NCBI GenBank assembly: GCA_024734495.1
Contig: JALMQS010000187.1
Coordinates: forward strand, 8,758,769-8,822,768
Source: Forficula auricularia
Lineage: Eukaryota > Arthropoda > Insecta > Dermaptera > Forficulidae
Length of the DNA: 64,000 nucleotides
Reading direction: 5' to 3'
Under the pieces are notes generated by a model. The model saw only the letters and a program-made list of their open reading frames with translations, made no database searches and had not been told where the DNA came from. Every line of letters starts with the position of its first letter. Position 1 is the first letter of the stretch. Position numbers and translations under genes: made by a program. This document shows, in pieces, positions 1-11,436 of the stretch.

Positions 1-27
1 GGTAATCTCTTTTGTGTTTTATACATA

Positions 28-650
28 ACTAGCTGCAAGGCACGCCCCCTGGACCCCCACCCTGAAACCCCCTCATATCCCACTCCCCCGAACCCCACCC
101 AGCACCCCCCACACCATGCACCCGCGCCCAACCACCACCCAATCCCACCACTCCGCACCCCAGCCCACGCATCACCCACTACGCCTCTAGACCCTCACCT
201 GAACCCCCACCATCCCTCGGACCCCACACCCGCACCACCACCCCGCGCCCCTAACGTAAGTTAGAAAACATTTGATTTAAATATGAATTAAATAATTCAA
301 ATAATTAGTCAAATTATTGTTCTATTATATTTGTGACAAAAACAACCCTTCAATTTAGCAAAAAATTTAAATCAAGTCACTTAAATTCTGGAAGAATTTT
401 ATTAAATATGAAATTTTATAATAATCCCTTCAGCCGTTTTTACGTAAATCCTGAGCAACTTTTCGGAAACGACGGAAACATACAGACACACAGACAGGCA
501 TACAGACAGACATACCTACAGACATACAGACACGAATTTTGTTGAGGGTGTTTTTCGTTCATAATTTTGCTTGAAACGTGTGCAACCAAAATTTGGCGTG
601 ATTTTTAGCAATGTACATACAAAACCTTAATTTTATATATATATATAGAT
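28..650 (+). repeat. Repeat family A, copy 1 (C-rich head, TATATAGAT tail)
   Basis: An interspersed repeat that recurs near 3.4, 13.7, 38, 54.7 and 55.9 kb. It opens with ACTAGCTGCAAGGC, runs through a strand-asymmetric C-rich stretch (about 50-255), then an AT-rich half containing CCCTTCAGCCGTTTTTACG and a CAGA/CATA microsatellite (481-530). It ends in TTTTATATATATATATAGAT. This copy has lost the CTTCGG hairpin and the internal 115-bp units seen in the copy at 55.9 kb. A 70-codon open frame at 333-545 lies wholly inside the repeat and is not a gene. The superfamily is not identified. Confidence 0.75.
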
Positions 651-1036
651 TATTATATAGGGAGTTAGGAGCTCCTCCAAATAAAAACTGATGTTTTCTT
701 TTAATCTATAGTTTTTGCCTGTAGGGTAGGCAACCAGAAACGAAGGAGAAGAGAATTCGTACTAGGAAGGAATGACGCTGCGCTGAGTGAAAGCCATAAG
801 ATAGAAATTAAATAAATCATATGATTATCTATCAGAAATATTTCATACTACACACCTACTATTGTTTATCTTTATCAAATAAATTAAAGAGACATACATA
901 TGCTAAAAATCAGAATACTTAAGTCCAAAATCCTGAATAAAAAAAAATTAAAATTAAATATAATAATAAAAAAATAACAACATAAATATAGACCTCCAAA
1001 AAAATAATTAAAAGTCAACATAAAATTTTTTTAATC
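651..1036. other. No gene seen; AT-rich
   Basis: Low-complexity AT-rich sequence with A-runs. No coding frame, TIR pair or RNA fold recognised. Confidence 0.6.
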
Positions 1037-1040
1037 TTAA

Positions 1041-1440
1041 GGTTGCTCGGACAGTACGCAAGTCAAAATAAAATCTAAATTTATTTCGACTAAAATTAAA
1101 AATTTTAAAACATAAATTAATTATTTTAATTTAGATGTTTGCTAACATCATTTTTAATCGGATATATGAAATAATTTAATCAATAAATATAATAAATAAA
1201 TGTCTTTTGACTCTGAGTCACGTGATTTATTTATTTTTAACTGAAGCGGACTGACATTTTTTCGATCATTTAGATTTGAATATTTACAAAACCCTGTGTG
1301 TTAAAAGTCCGATTTTTTAATAATTAATTACACGAAAAAACTTGTTCAGATCTTTTTCAAAAAATTATTTTATACGTATTTCTTATCGATTAATAACATG
1401 TTAAAAATTCAGATTTTTAATCCTTAATGTCCGAGCAACC
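1041..1440. mobile_element. MITE with TTAA target duplication
   Basis: The termini are the inverted pair GGTTGCTCGGACA and TGTCCGAGCAACC, flanked on both sides by TTAA (1037-1040 and 1441-1444). Nothing in the 400-bp interior codes for a transposase. TTAA duplication is typical of piggyBac and Kolobok elements. The TIR does not start with CCC as most piggyBacs do, so Kolobok or an unplaced TTAA family is possible. The inverted repeat and the TTAA pair are seen directly; the superfamily is inference. Confidence 0.75.
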
Positions 1441-1444
1441 TTAA

Positions 1445-2043
1445 TAGATGTCTCTGGAGTCTGATTTTTAAGGGGGATAAACTTTTTGGCCGATTTATAC
1501 AATTAACGTATACGGTTAAAGAAGTTTCACTTCCTCGGTGAGCTTATATGTGGAAGAGTCTAAAACATTTTTTTTTTAATCGATGCACACGGAGAATTTC
1601 AAGCACCTATAGATCGGTATATCGTATATCATAATATCCCTTTGTTGAATTATCAAATTATTTATTATATGCTAAGTGATTACTTATTAGAGAATAAAAG
1701 AGTATCGGGCTGGTAAAGCTGCAGGAGTGGCGAGAGTCGTCTATCTCACGAAATCGATTCCACTAGGTCAGGAAATGTTTATTAGTTATAAAAATTTAAT
1801 GTGCCTACTTTTTAAGATTATTTGAAATTTCTCAAAAGAAACTAAGATTATTTTGGATTTTTTTTAATTGTACAGAAAGGTTGAAAGTCAACAAAAAAAC
1901 TTTATTTCATAAAATCTAAAAGAACGACAGCACTTTATGGTATTAACTTTTTTTAAGAAGTTAGAGATTCTTTGTCTATTGTTGACATAGTTGCCATAAG
2001 AAATATTATTAAAATTCTTTTTAAATTTAAATAAAAAATAATT
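1445..2043. other. No gene seen; possible PLE scrap
   Basis: AT-rich. On the minus strand, 1510-1550 matches the motif near 62.69 kb (AAGCTCACGGAGGAAGTG), which lies beside a PLE-type terminus, so it may be a very short PLE scrap. Otherwise nothing recognisable. Confidence 0.4.
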
Positions 2044-2269
2044 CAGGGGTACCCACCCCCGCAGAGTGTGTAATTGAAATTTCTGGGGGGGGGATTGAAA
2101 ATTGTTGCATTTTTGTATTATATGTTAAAAATAAATGCGGTCAAGTCTTATAACTTCAACAAAAGGTAATAAAAGCTCTTTAATGCTTTAGAACTGAATA
2201 AAATGGGGGGTTACTTTTCTTGAAACGGGGGGGGGGGGGTCATGAAGCCAAGGAGGGTGGGCACTCCTG
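2044..2269. mobile_element. Small hAT-like non-autonomous element
   Basis: The imperfect terminal inverted repeats are CAGGGGTACCCACCCC and, read inward from the other end, CAGGAGTGCCCACCCTCC. CAG...CTG ends with a G/C-rich TIR are typical of hAT elements. The 226-bp interior has two G-runs and no coding potential. A convincing 8-bp target duplication is not seen in the AT-rich flanks, so the hAT call rests on the TIR alone. Confidence 0.55.
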
Positions 2270-3378
2270 TTTAATTTATTCTAAAATTTCAAAGATAGGT
2301 AATTTCTTAAAATAAAGCAAAATGAAAAATAATCTTAGTACATTAGGAAATAAAACTAAACTTTTTTACATTTCTTTGTCGATCTCAATATTAGTTGATT
2401 TCCAACTCCCATCTTTAGATAAGCAGGAGTAACAAAAATTAATACAATCCATATATTTATGTATTTAAAATGTTTATCCGGAAAACTAGAGACGAAATGA
2501 ATTCTTAATAAAATATTTAATGTTTTCCAGTAAATATGAGCAAACATTCATTCATCTAAACAAGTTCGTTGGGATGCAAGCAAAATGATTTTCAAAACAA
2601 AAAAATAATAATAAAAAACTTCCTGTTAATTTGTGGAGTAAAATTTTTTGACTAAACATTTAATTTAGAATTAATTATTAATCAATACGATCCAAATTTT
2701 AATCTCTCTCTAGTATCAGATCAGGATGAACAAATTACAAATAATCTCAAAATCTCATGCATTAACAAATTATTATTGATTATTCGAATTAATTGATTTT
2801 AATTAATGGCTATAAATTCAAACAAATGTTAATTCGTTGGGATAAAGGAAATGAAAAATAACTATTTCAATTACAAATTGAACCTTGTGTTCGTGTAAGA
2901 AAATCAACATAGATATGTTAATTAGTAAGATCACTTATAAGTTATAAGTAATGGAGGTTTTTATAAACATTTTTCGGATTATATGCCCAATCAGGTGATA
3001 CTCGGTTCACTACACATGTAGCATTGAGGGTTTTGGATAATATTGGAGACATCGTCTCAGCTCAACGTCCAAACATTATCCTCGACAGTTTGGAAGCCAT
3101 ACCACTCTTGGTACCAGGATCGATAAATATGCTGAATTTTAAATAGTTATTGAAAAATCAAAATAAGTCTCGATTTCCGGATAGCATAGCATAGTATAAG
3201 AAACATAGAATGTTAGTGCACAGTGTATTAATCCATTGTCCATTAATGTCTACTCTTTAAACACATCCTTCATTTGATAGCAAAATTCGTGGCAGATCCG
3301 ACAATACGGCATAGAAAAGGATACCGAATTTTAAATTTCTTTCTAAAAAATAACCAAGGGCATATTTTTGATTATATG
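2270..3378. other. No gene seen; AT-rich
   Basis: Short open frames only, with no family resemblance and no TIR pair. The minus-strand 63-codon frame at 2356-2547 looks random. Confidence 0.55.
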
Positions 3379-3776
3379 ATTAGCTCCGGGGCCCGCCTTC
3401 GGCCCTCTTGATAGCCAGGGGGTTACGTTCCCTTCACCCCTGAACCTCCCGCACCCAGTTTTTGCATTTCTAGTGGCCCACAGATTATGTATATAAAATT
3501 TGATTCTGTTTGCTCCAAGGGCAAGAATTCTCATTTCTTTGACCCCCCTTTTGGGTGTTTTTTTGGTGGAATTTTTTAATCAAAATTTGTCAGAAATTAC
3601 ATTGACTACAACTTTGGTCATATCAAAATTTTCAGTAGACCTAATACATAGTTTAGGAGTTATTTGATCATTTCAATTAGTGCCCCCCCCCAAACCACCT
3701 TTTAGGGTCAAAATATCAAAACGTTATATAGCAATGAATTTAAGTTAGAAGACATCTGATCTAAATATGAAATGCC
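3379..3776 (+). repeat. Repeat family A, truncated copy 2
   Basis: Begins at a decayed hairpin (GGCCCGCCTTCGGCCC), then one internal unit (TTTTTGCATTTCTAG, then the ACAGATTATGTATA motif). It continues to the AAAATATCAAAACGTTATAT block and stops at ATGAAATGCC, missing the microsatellite and the TATATAGAT tail. Confidence 0.7.
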
Positions 3777-4539
3777 GCTGCTCCCCCCCCCCTCTTCAAA
3801 TGCTATATAAAACAAGTAAAGAGTATGATAAAAATAATAATTAACAAAATTTCAAGGTAGGTTTCACAAAAATAAAAGAAATGGTATGTTTTGAGTTTTA
3901 CCTATCACTTGTTTTATTTTTCTGAAACATACCTTGCAATTTTACTTACTTATTTTTTAAAAATGTTTCACCTTGAACCGACACCTAACTCTTTAAAAAT
4001 TAAATTGAACGTTTCTATTTGCCGACCATCGCCTACTCAACTCCAATGTCCGGAGAGCAATTCATTTTCATATTGTATTTATTGAAATGTTTTTGATTGA
4101 AATATGACCGGCTTTTCATTATATTAGATTGACGCTAATGATAATAAATATTTGAATTCTAGTTGGAAGTATTTGCCAGCTTTTATTGCAAGCTTTCAAC
4201 AAAATTTTATGCTTTGTGATCTCTAGGGTAGATAAAAATGTTCCAAGAACCTTACGTTCTGTCTGGGCTGGGATAGCGATAACTCTTATAATATGAAATC
4301 TCAGTGATAAGAATATAAAGCTAAAGTTAACCCATGGTTATGGTTCAAATTGGTAAGTACCCTTTTGATTCCAGTGTTTTTATAGAAACAACTAAGAGCA
4401 TGTAATTACTTTTGCTGAAAATATAAAAAAGCCCCTTTTAGAAAATAAAAATCTGTAAATTCAAATTTAATTCACTCGCCAAATCGTTATTCATTCAAAT
4501 CAATATTTATGTAAATATTAATTTAACAATTTCAAAGTA
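3777..4539. other. No gene seen; AT-rich
   Basis: No supportable coding, RNA or TIR feature. The 64-codon frame at 3891-4085 has no recognisable family. Confidence 0.5.
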
Positions 4540-4849
4540 CAGTAAACTCTCGTTTATCCGATTTGCGGCTAATCTGTGATCTTCCTGGAATCAATCTCAA
4601 GTGAAGAAGAGGTGTTTTATCTCGAAACAACTAAAACTGCTGACGGATTATATTGTGCAAAAGTTAACATTAAAAACTATATAACTATGTGGACATCATA
4701 CATATGTTTAACTTGTAAAATAAAAAATTTATAAACCTGATGCTTTTATTGTGAATAAACATTTTTCAAAAGCATTCTTGTATTGATTTGTGTCCTTTTT
4801 TGACTATTTTGCTGGTTATCCGCGGTATTGTCTTATCCACGGTTGCCTG
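4540..4849. mobile_element. Decayed pogo/Tigger-type MITE
   Basis: The left end reads CAGTAAACTCTCGTTTATCC directly after TA, the standard style of Tigger (pogo, Tc1/mariner superfamily) termini. The right end, read inward, is CAGGCAACCGTGGATAAG after TA. The TIRs are diverged, and the 310-bp interior has no open transposase frame. Confidence 0.5.
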
Positions 4850-5019
4850 TAGAATGTATTGATGAATTGTATGTAGAAATACTTAGCTATTATGTATTGA
4901 AGAAAAGTGAAAAATATTTTTTAATCTATTTATTGTCTCATACTGCAATCAGCAAGGACCTAGCTAGGTAGACACAGCGGACAAAACGTCTCATAGCTCG
5001 ATTCAGACTTACGAGTTAA

Positions 5020-5285
5020 ATTGAAAGTTTTTGCCGAGAGTAGCAGAATTTTTATATATTGAAGGAGACAATAAAAGAGTGTGTCTTCTGCTGGAATTAT
5101 AAATTTTATTTATTTATAACGAGACTATATTCATAAATTAATTCCTGTGAATACATTGTAATAGACTGATGAAGAGGGCAAAGCCCTCGAAACTATAGTC
5201 TCGTTATAAATAAATAAAATTTATAATTCCAGCAGAAGACACACTCTTTTATTGTCTCCTTCAAGACTTACGAGTATTTACTTTA
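5020..5285. mobile_element. PLE terminal repeat, palindromic form
   Basis: Two nearly perfect inverted arms of about 69 bp (5061-5129 and 5196-5264) carry the motif AGAAGACACACTCTTTTATT. The 66-bp spacer between them contains a hammerhead ribozyme core whose 3' half extends into the right arm. Inverted partial copies of the terminal repeat are common in PLEs. Related fragments lie at 34.9, 38.4 and 62.7 kb. The upstream GCCGAGAGTAGCAGA motif is shared with those copies. Confidence 0.65.
5155..5210 (+). ncRNA. Hammerhead ribozyme motif, PLE type
   Basis: Box CTGATGA lies at 5166-5172. Stem II is GAGGGC (5174-5179) with GCCCTC (5183-5188) and loop AAA. Box GAAA lies at 5189-5192. Stem III is the minimal ACT-AT-AGT, and the predicted cleavage is after C5200 (GUC). 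Stem I can form between 5155-5165 and 5201-5210 with one bulged A. One extra A sits between the first box and stem II, as in the other copies in this window. PLEs are known to carry short type I hammerheads with minimal stem III. Activity is not shown by sequence. Confidence 0.7.
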
Positions 5286-5424
5286 CTTACTTCACATTCA
5301 TACATGCTCTGAGGTATTGTTTTCGGCACCTTTTTATTTTCTTTTTAAGAAAATATCTTTCCGGAATTTCTTTTTATAGAATTACACCAATACTCCACTG
5401 CCTTTAACGTAGGCAAATTAGAGT

Positions 5425-5857
5425 CAGCGCCGTAACGAGGGCAGAATGCGCCCGTGGCAAATGTACAACTTGGGCACCCCCCCCCCCACCCTCCCTCCCT
5501 CCAAATGGTGCTTTGATATCTTTTTTCAAATTAGTCTTTTTGTTTTTAAATTGCAGATAAATTGGGAATCCTGGCCACTCACGCCTTTCCACTGTTTTTT
5601 CATTGAATAAAAAATTCTAATATGATTCAGGTGCATGATGAAATAAAAGATGTCTGCTGTGTGAGATAAATCAAATATTCAAATTGTTGGTTATTAAGTG
5701 GGGGCGGCAAAATTAGTTCTTTCTCGGACCGCCCCTGATCTCTCAAATATTTCTGAGCTTCCTAAATACAAATCAATTCCTATTTTTTCTATTTGCGCCC
5801 TCAGGCTATTGAGCCCGTGGCGGACGCCACTTTCGACACGTCCTCGTTACTGTTCTG
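5425..5857. mobile_element. hAT MITE with 8-bp target duplication
   Basis: The left TIR is CAGCGCCGTAACGAGG; the right TIR, read inward, is CAGAACAGTAACGAGG. The flanking direct repeat ATTAGAGT at 5417-5424 and 5858-5865 is a perfect 8-bp target duplication, the hAT hallmark. The 433-bp interior carries a C-run and a second GCCCGTGGC motif near each end, with no transposase frame. Confidence 0.9.
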
Positions 5858-5948
5858 ATTAGAGTAGGTACATTCATTAGGCTTGTGAGGTTTTATTTAT
5901 GTTGCCACCGTTGGAACAAACAGTAGAATAAACTACTACAATTAACTA

Positions 5949-6826
5949 CAGTAGTGTCAATAATCCGGATTCAATGTGAAAAAATTGTTGAAATAAATAA
6001 ATACATACATATTTGATCTCTGACAATGTATAAATTGTACAGTATTCTGAAATACATAATATGCATGTACATATTGATGTATATTCTTTCATTAAAATAC
6101 ATTATAAGTTCAAATCAATTAATTGTTTTATTTTTCTGCTCCAATTACACTGGTCGAGAAAAATTAAACAAAAATTTCTCCCCGTAAACCTTACTATGGA
6201 TTCCAGTAGTTTTCTACGCTGATTATATCATGATATTTCCCGATTTTTTACAGCACGTCAGAGTTTTGAGATATTATCGGACAAAATTACGAAAAAGGCA
6301 ATTTTGACATATTTTCGAGTCCCATTAAATATTAAACAGCAATATTTGAAATCAAAATATTTTGTTGACGTAATAGAAAACAGCTTTCCCTTTGATTTTC
6401 AAATTACCACTTGTTTTTAGCTCAATTAGATCTCGAGTTATAACTAAAAAACTAAGACCTTATGTTTTTATTTATGTTTATTTTCATTAATAATCACGTA
6501 GTTTTAGTTTTTAGTTATAACTCGAGCTCTAATTGAGGTAAAAACAAGTGGTAATTTGAAAAATCAAAGAGAAAGAGTTTTATATTATTGCATAATAATC
6601 AGCGTATAAAACCCTACTTGAATCCATTGTTAGGTTTACGGGAAGACATTTTTGTTTAATAGTGTTATTTAACCACTAAAATGAATTATTTATTAACGGT
6701 TTTAATAAGTTTTCTTTTTGTTATGAACTCAAACGACATTTTTCGGTTCTTTTCGAAAATCCGAACATTTTGATAATCCGGGCAGGGTCCGGTCACAATT
6801 AATCCGGATTATCTACGCTCTACTGT
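5949..6826. mobile_element. pogo/Tigger-type element, non-autonomous
   Basis: The left end CAGTAGTGTCAATAATCCGG follows TA; the right end, read inward, is CAGTAGAGCGTAGATAATCC, again before TA (6827-6828). AATCCGG-containing TIRs of this form are characteristic of Tigger elements. The interior holds no transposase reading frame but does hold a complete second element (6148-6664). Without that insertion the Tigger is about 360 bp. Confidence 0.8.
6148..6664. mobile_element. Palindromic CACT-ended MITE nested in Tigger
   Basis: A full foldback element: the left arm (CACTGGTCGAG, then AAACAAAAAT, CCCGTAAACC, ACGCTGATTAT) is matched in inverse at 6598-6664. The inner parts are also complementary around 6450-6480 (GAGTTATAACTAAAAACTA). 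The flanks duplicate TTA (6145-6147 and 6665-6667). CACT ends with a 3-bp duplication suggest the CACTA/CMC group. Its insertion inside the Tigger gives relative age: the Tigger is older. Confidence 0.7.
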
Positions 6827-6828
6827 AT

Positions 6829-8645
6829 ACACCTATTTTTATATATATCTTTTTATTTTATATGAAGATTTTATTTTTTACTTTTTCTAAATTTTAACTT
6901 TAGTTTAAGTCAATTAAAATAAATAATAAATCAAAGTAACAAAAATAAACTAAAAGTAATAAAAAGAAGCTCTAGTGCTAGTTTTATATGTATAAGCTGA
7001 ATTTTATGGGAACTCTCTAAAAAAAGTATAGTAAAAAGGAAAAAAGAAGCTCCAGCTTGAGCTCCTGGATATGAGTCTCATTCCAAGATAGACCAAGTTT
7101 TTCTGGCAACGTTAACAATATTGACTCCAGAAAATGACTTGATAGAGTGAACAAAGTTTTTTTAGGAGATATTTGGACTATTCCCCTACAAAGGCGAATC
7201 GGGGACAGCTAAAATAAAAAAAAAATAATCATCATGATAATCCCACATTCAAAAGAATTCTATAGAAACCACAGCAAAAATAAATACCCAATGATTGTTT
7301 AATAAATAATCAGGCACTGGTAAACTCAAAAGACATCTAGGGCTTTCAATATCAAATGTGAAATAAACATTAAACAAATGTTTTGGTAAATTTGTTAATA
7401 AAGATTAGTTTGGAAGCTATATAGAATTTTCACAGTTCAAATGAATTTAATTGAGTCTAGAGGTTTAACTAAACTAATTTCTACGCTCTCAATTTATTCC
7501 ATATTTGAAGTAGAATATAGTCACAACTTTTAAAAGTGAATAAAATATCCTCAGAAAAGTTTAAAAGGTTTTTAGTTATTATGGTAGAATGTAATGTGAA
7601 TTGAAAATTGCTCATGACAGGGTGTCCAAGGATATAATATTTATAGGAATTTTATAAATAAAATTATTTTTTTTGATAAATTTCAAAAAACTTATTCACA
7701 AGCGAAGATACGGGAGAAGAGATTCCTTTCGTTGCAATCCTACTTTAATGAGGTTCTTTCGCGACAATCCGCACAAAAAGCTTTAGCCTCGTAGCCACTC
7801 TATAAATATGAACGGAACTAAAATTTTAGGTTATGTTTTTTAACGTGACTGTACCAGTCACACAACGAAATCTCTATATGGATACACACATACTTGCCGG
7901 ATCGTTTCCAAGCCATTGTGCTTATATCCCCTCCACTAAAAATAATCGCCCAAATATGTTTTTTTTATCAAAACTAAGAGGTAAATAATTTCAATTTTTT
8001 TTTAAGTTACTCCGAATATATTATTCAAACAAATATTAGTTTTTCATCAAGATGGTGAACGTCCTTTAATGAAAAAAATAAAATAATGATCATATCCCCA
8101 CCCTTTCCCTATCTACCCTATGTAAAAAATGTCATTTTTAATTGCAATTATTTCATGTTTGGTGTTGTAAATAGTCTTCAAATTTTAACAGTATGTGTAT
8201 TATGCTTTTAATGACTTATATTCCAAGTTTCAAAGACTTCATGAATTTTTGCATTTGTGGAAGAACTACCTTAATCTGATCTATTCATAAAACACGTCAC
8301 ATAAAATTTGGCCTTTTTGGAGACCTCTTCGTTAGGCTGCGTCAATTTTTGGAACCCCCCTAACAAATATAACATCACAAAAGATAGATCCTCTTATTAA
8401 GCGCAGTAAAGTTAATTATGTATTAAATTGTTCTGAAATTTTCAACGCAATTATAAAATTAACAAAGAAATAGAGGAAAAAGTAAAAACTTTTTCAAGAC
8501 TCCATACGCTCCCTCGCCAGTTAGAGCCGGGGCAAATAATTCTTTTTTTGCATTTTTGTCTAAATTTTATTTAGTGAAGTCCTTTTTTGCCTTTTTGTCT
8601 GAATTTTAGTCAAGTCCTAATGCATATTTTCTCTTTATATAAAGA
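6829..8645. other. No gene seen; long AT-rich stretch
   Basis: About 1.8 kb with no open frame of note, no TIR pair found and no repeat relation to the rest of the window. It may contain old, unrecognisable repeats. Confidence 0.5.
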
Positions 8646-9577
8646 ACAAGTTGCTCCAGGCGTGCCTTCGGCACGCCCTCTACAGCTCGGACCTCCGGGC
8701 AGGTGGCCCTAGCGGGCAGCGTCTCGACATGTGATTATTAGGTCTGTAATATATATTTGTAATATTTTGCCCCCTCTTTCGCCCCCACGCACTCATTTTG
8801 GCTATTGATTTTTACAGCATATATTTTATATAGTCTTAAAAACTAACATTACAAAATTTGATCTATATCGAGAGAATATTAATTTTTTGCCTCCACTCAC
8901 ATTTTGGGAGGTTGAAATTATTTTTTAGATATTTACAAATAAATAACTCTCAGTTTTCTAAAGAGTAAATATACAAAAAAGCTAAAAATTTCTATATTCC
9001 CCCCCCCCTCTTCGCCCCCCATACAGTTAATTTTGATAGTTGATTTTTACAGGAATAGTTTCTTAAAGTAATAAAGAATAACTCTACAAAATTTGATCAA
9101 GATAGGAGAGAGTCGAATTTCAAGAAATCCTGAAATTTCTTTTTAGATATTTGTATTTAAAATTGTATTAAGTAAAAATCAAGTAGATATCTTATTCTTA
9201 ATTGAAAATGTATAATTAGTTTAGACATATTGCAAAGATATTTTGCTCCTTTTTGACCCCTTTAGGGGTCGAATTTCAAAAAATCCTGAAATTACTTTTT
9301 AGATATTTTAATTTAGTATTTTTATAAGTAAAAAGCAAGTAAATATTTTATCGTCCTTAAGAGATATCGCATAATCAGTGAAAACACACTTTGCCCCCTT
9401 TGACCCCCTTAGGGGTCGAATTTCGAAAAATCCTTTCTTACTGAGCCCCTATGTCATAGATGTAATATCCTCTCCAAATTTCATGTTTCTATGTCCAGTG
9501 GTTCTGGCTGTTTTGATGATGAGTGAGTGAGTGAGTGAGTGTATCGGGCAAAGAATTTTATATAATATATAGATATC
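8646..9577 (+). repeat. Repeat family C, copy 1
   Basis: Starts with the hairpin GGCGTGC-CTTCG-GCACGCC (7-bp perfect stem, 8658-8676). It continues as diverged tandem units of roughly 240-260 bp, each carrying TTTGCCCCC, a TTGATTTTTACAG motif and AAAATTTGATC. It ends with the tetranucleotide array (TGAG)n at 9520-9541, then GTATCGGGCAAAGAATTTTA and ATATATAGATAT. Not coding; superfamily unknown. A longer copy lies at 31.4 kb. Confidence 0.75.
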
Positions 9578-10289
9578 GTTTTGGAACAAGTGCAAAAGGC
9601 AGTTCCTACAATAATAGCTTTTAAGAAATTAATCTTTAATAATCTGAAAGTGGTTTGGACTTGTATTTAAAGGAAGACATACTATTCCATCCTGCGCCCT
9701 TTATAGTAATTTTTCAGAATCAGAGAAACTAATAATAGAACAGCTCATCCGCACATTTATTAAATAATAGAAAAAAAAAAAAAAAAAAATAGGAACTTTT
9801 TCTGTACGGCTAGAGGCGCCCTAGTATTTAATTATAAGCTCAAATATTAATATCATATATCACCTTAAAATCTCAATAAAATCATTCGAAATATGTTTTT
9901 GCATTTTTGAACGAAATATTCAAATGGTAACAAGGCCAAAATCTCTTCAGTTCTCAATATTGAAAATATAAACATTTTGGAGTACTTTTTTTGACTTTCT
10001 GTTTTTGAGTTATCGCGAGTATCGGAATCCAGTCAGAAAGAAAGAGAAAAAAATCATAGTTGAAAAACATTTTTAAGCAAAATGAGCAAGTATTTTTTTC
10101 TATACATGAATTCAAGTTGTAGGACCTCATGGGAGACGAGTCAATTTTGAAGAAAGTTTATTCTAATGATAAATATTGATAGCTTTTTAATTATAAGTTA
10201 TGATCAATTAAGAGTAATTAAAAATTGTTACCGTATATTGTGTTTTGTTGTTAACTAATTCTCTTAACCTGCAAGACCACCAGGAAGAT
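9578..10289. other. No gene seen
   Basis: AT-rich, with one long A-run (9771-9789). No supportable feature. Confidence 0.5.
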
Positions 10290-10640
10290 GTGACCCCTAT
10301 GAATCTCGAAAGATCCGATCATTACCGAAGAGAAGGAGGAATATTGATCAAGAAAGGCGTAGGTGTTTGCCGGGTTTTTGAAGGTTATAATTGACGGGAA
10401 TGACCGAGGCCGGGAGAGAGTTACAGTTTCTCGAAATCATGGGGAAAAACTTATTGGCAAATGAAGTGGTCCGGCAGTTTTCTAATTCAACTGCAAAAGG
10501 GTTTTGGGAATCGATAAAACGCGTGATACCTACTCGCAAGCAAGCCTTATTAGGGGGAGAATTACCGACTTTAACTCATCAGAGCACATGTCGTGATAGT
10601 ATCAAAATGAATCATAAGTATTTTGCTGTATATACTTAAA
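10290..10640 (-). pseudogene. LINE family 1, ORF2 3' fragment
   Basis: The minus strand encodes the C-terminal tail of a non-LTR retrotransposon polyprotein, past the reverse transcriptase domain. The intact part (10348-10539) contains FAVELENCRTTSFANKFF and then the family signature NSLPASV, YNLQ and HLRLS. The same block occurs at 40.8, 46.6 and 63 kb. Upstream codons are broken by stops near 10560-10640. The plus-strand open frame over the same bases is a shadow. Clade is not certain; jockey/CR1-like elements have comparable tails. Confidence 0.7.
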
Positions 10641-11436
10641 ACTTCTAAAAGAATATAGATAGAGGATAGAATGTGACCGTTTTCTATTTCTAACAAACAA
10701 ACTCACTGGTTTGAGAAAAATTATTATAATAAATTTAACCATAACTCTCTAATTTCTAAGATTTCTTTTGATTTTGATTTTTTTATACTATACTTGAATT
10801 GTTTTTCGAAATATTTATTTATTGGCATTTATCTTTATTTTAAATGTTAACTCAATTTGATGAGACTGTTTTACCTCTAAATTGCTCTATCTCTCGAAAC
10901 CAGTTTCCACTTGAACTCTTTCTATATTTTTTAGAGAAAACACTTTTTGGACTAAACAGGAAGCGTGTAAATGTTTATTTAGGTCTTTATTTCCATTCCA
11001 TCAATTCATTTGCACTGAGTATTAAATAAAGGATTGTAATTTCCTTGAAAATATTTCCTTTATAAGATAATTAGCCCGTTTCTATCTTAAAATATGAAAC
11101 AATAGAATATTAATTTATCTTTGAATATGAGTTTGAGTAATGGAAATACGACATTTTTAATAGAGTACTGACTTTTAATTAATGTATATTAATAACTACC
11201 TTACAATTATGTAAATTATAGATTTAATCTTTTCTTTATGACTTATAGCCTTTTGTAATTAGCTGGGTTATATAGCATTTATTGAGAGTTTATCCGAATA
11301 TCTCTGGTAGGTTAATCCGCATCTCTCTAGGGAGATTTTTCTATGGAAAAGTTGTGTCTATTCAAATTATTTAATGCAACATAATGATACTACAATATGT
11401 AATAATATAAGAGAAAATCTAAAAATCTAAAAGGAT
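10641..11436. other. No gene seen
   Basis: AT-rich, with short frames only (for example 61 codons at 10844-11029, no family recognised). The boundary with the RTE fragment is near 11437. Confidence 0.5.
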
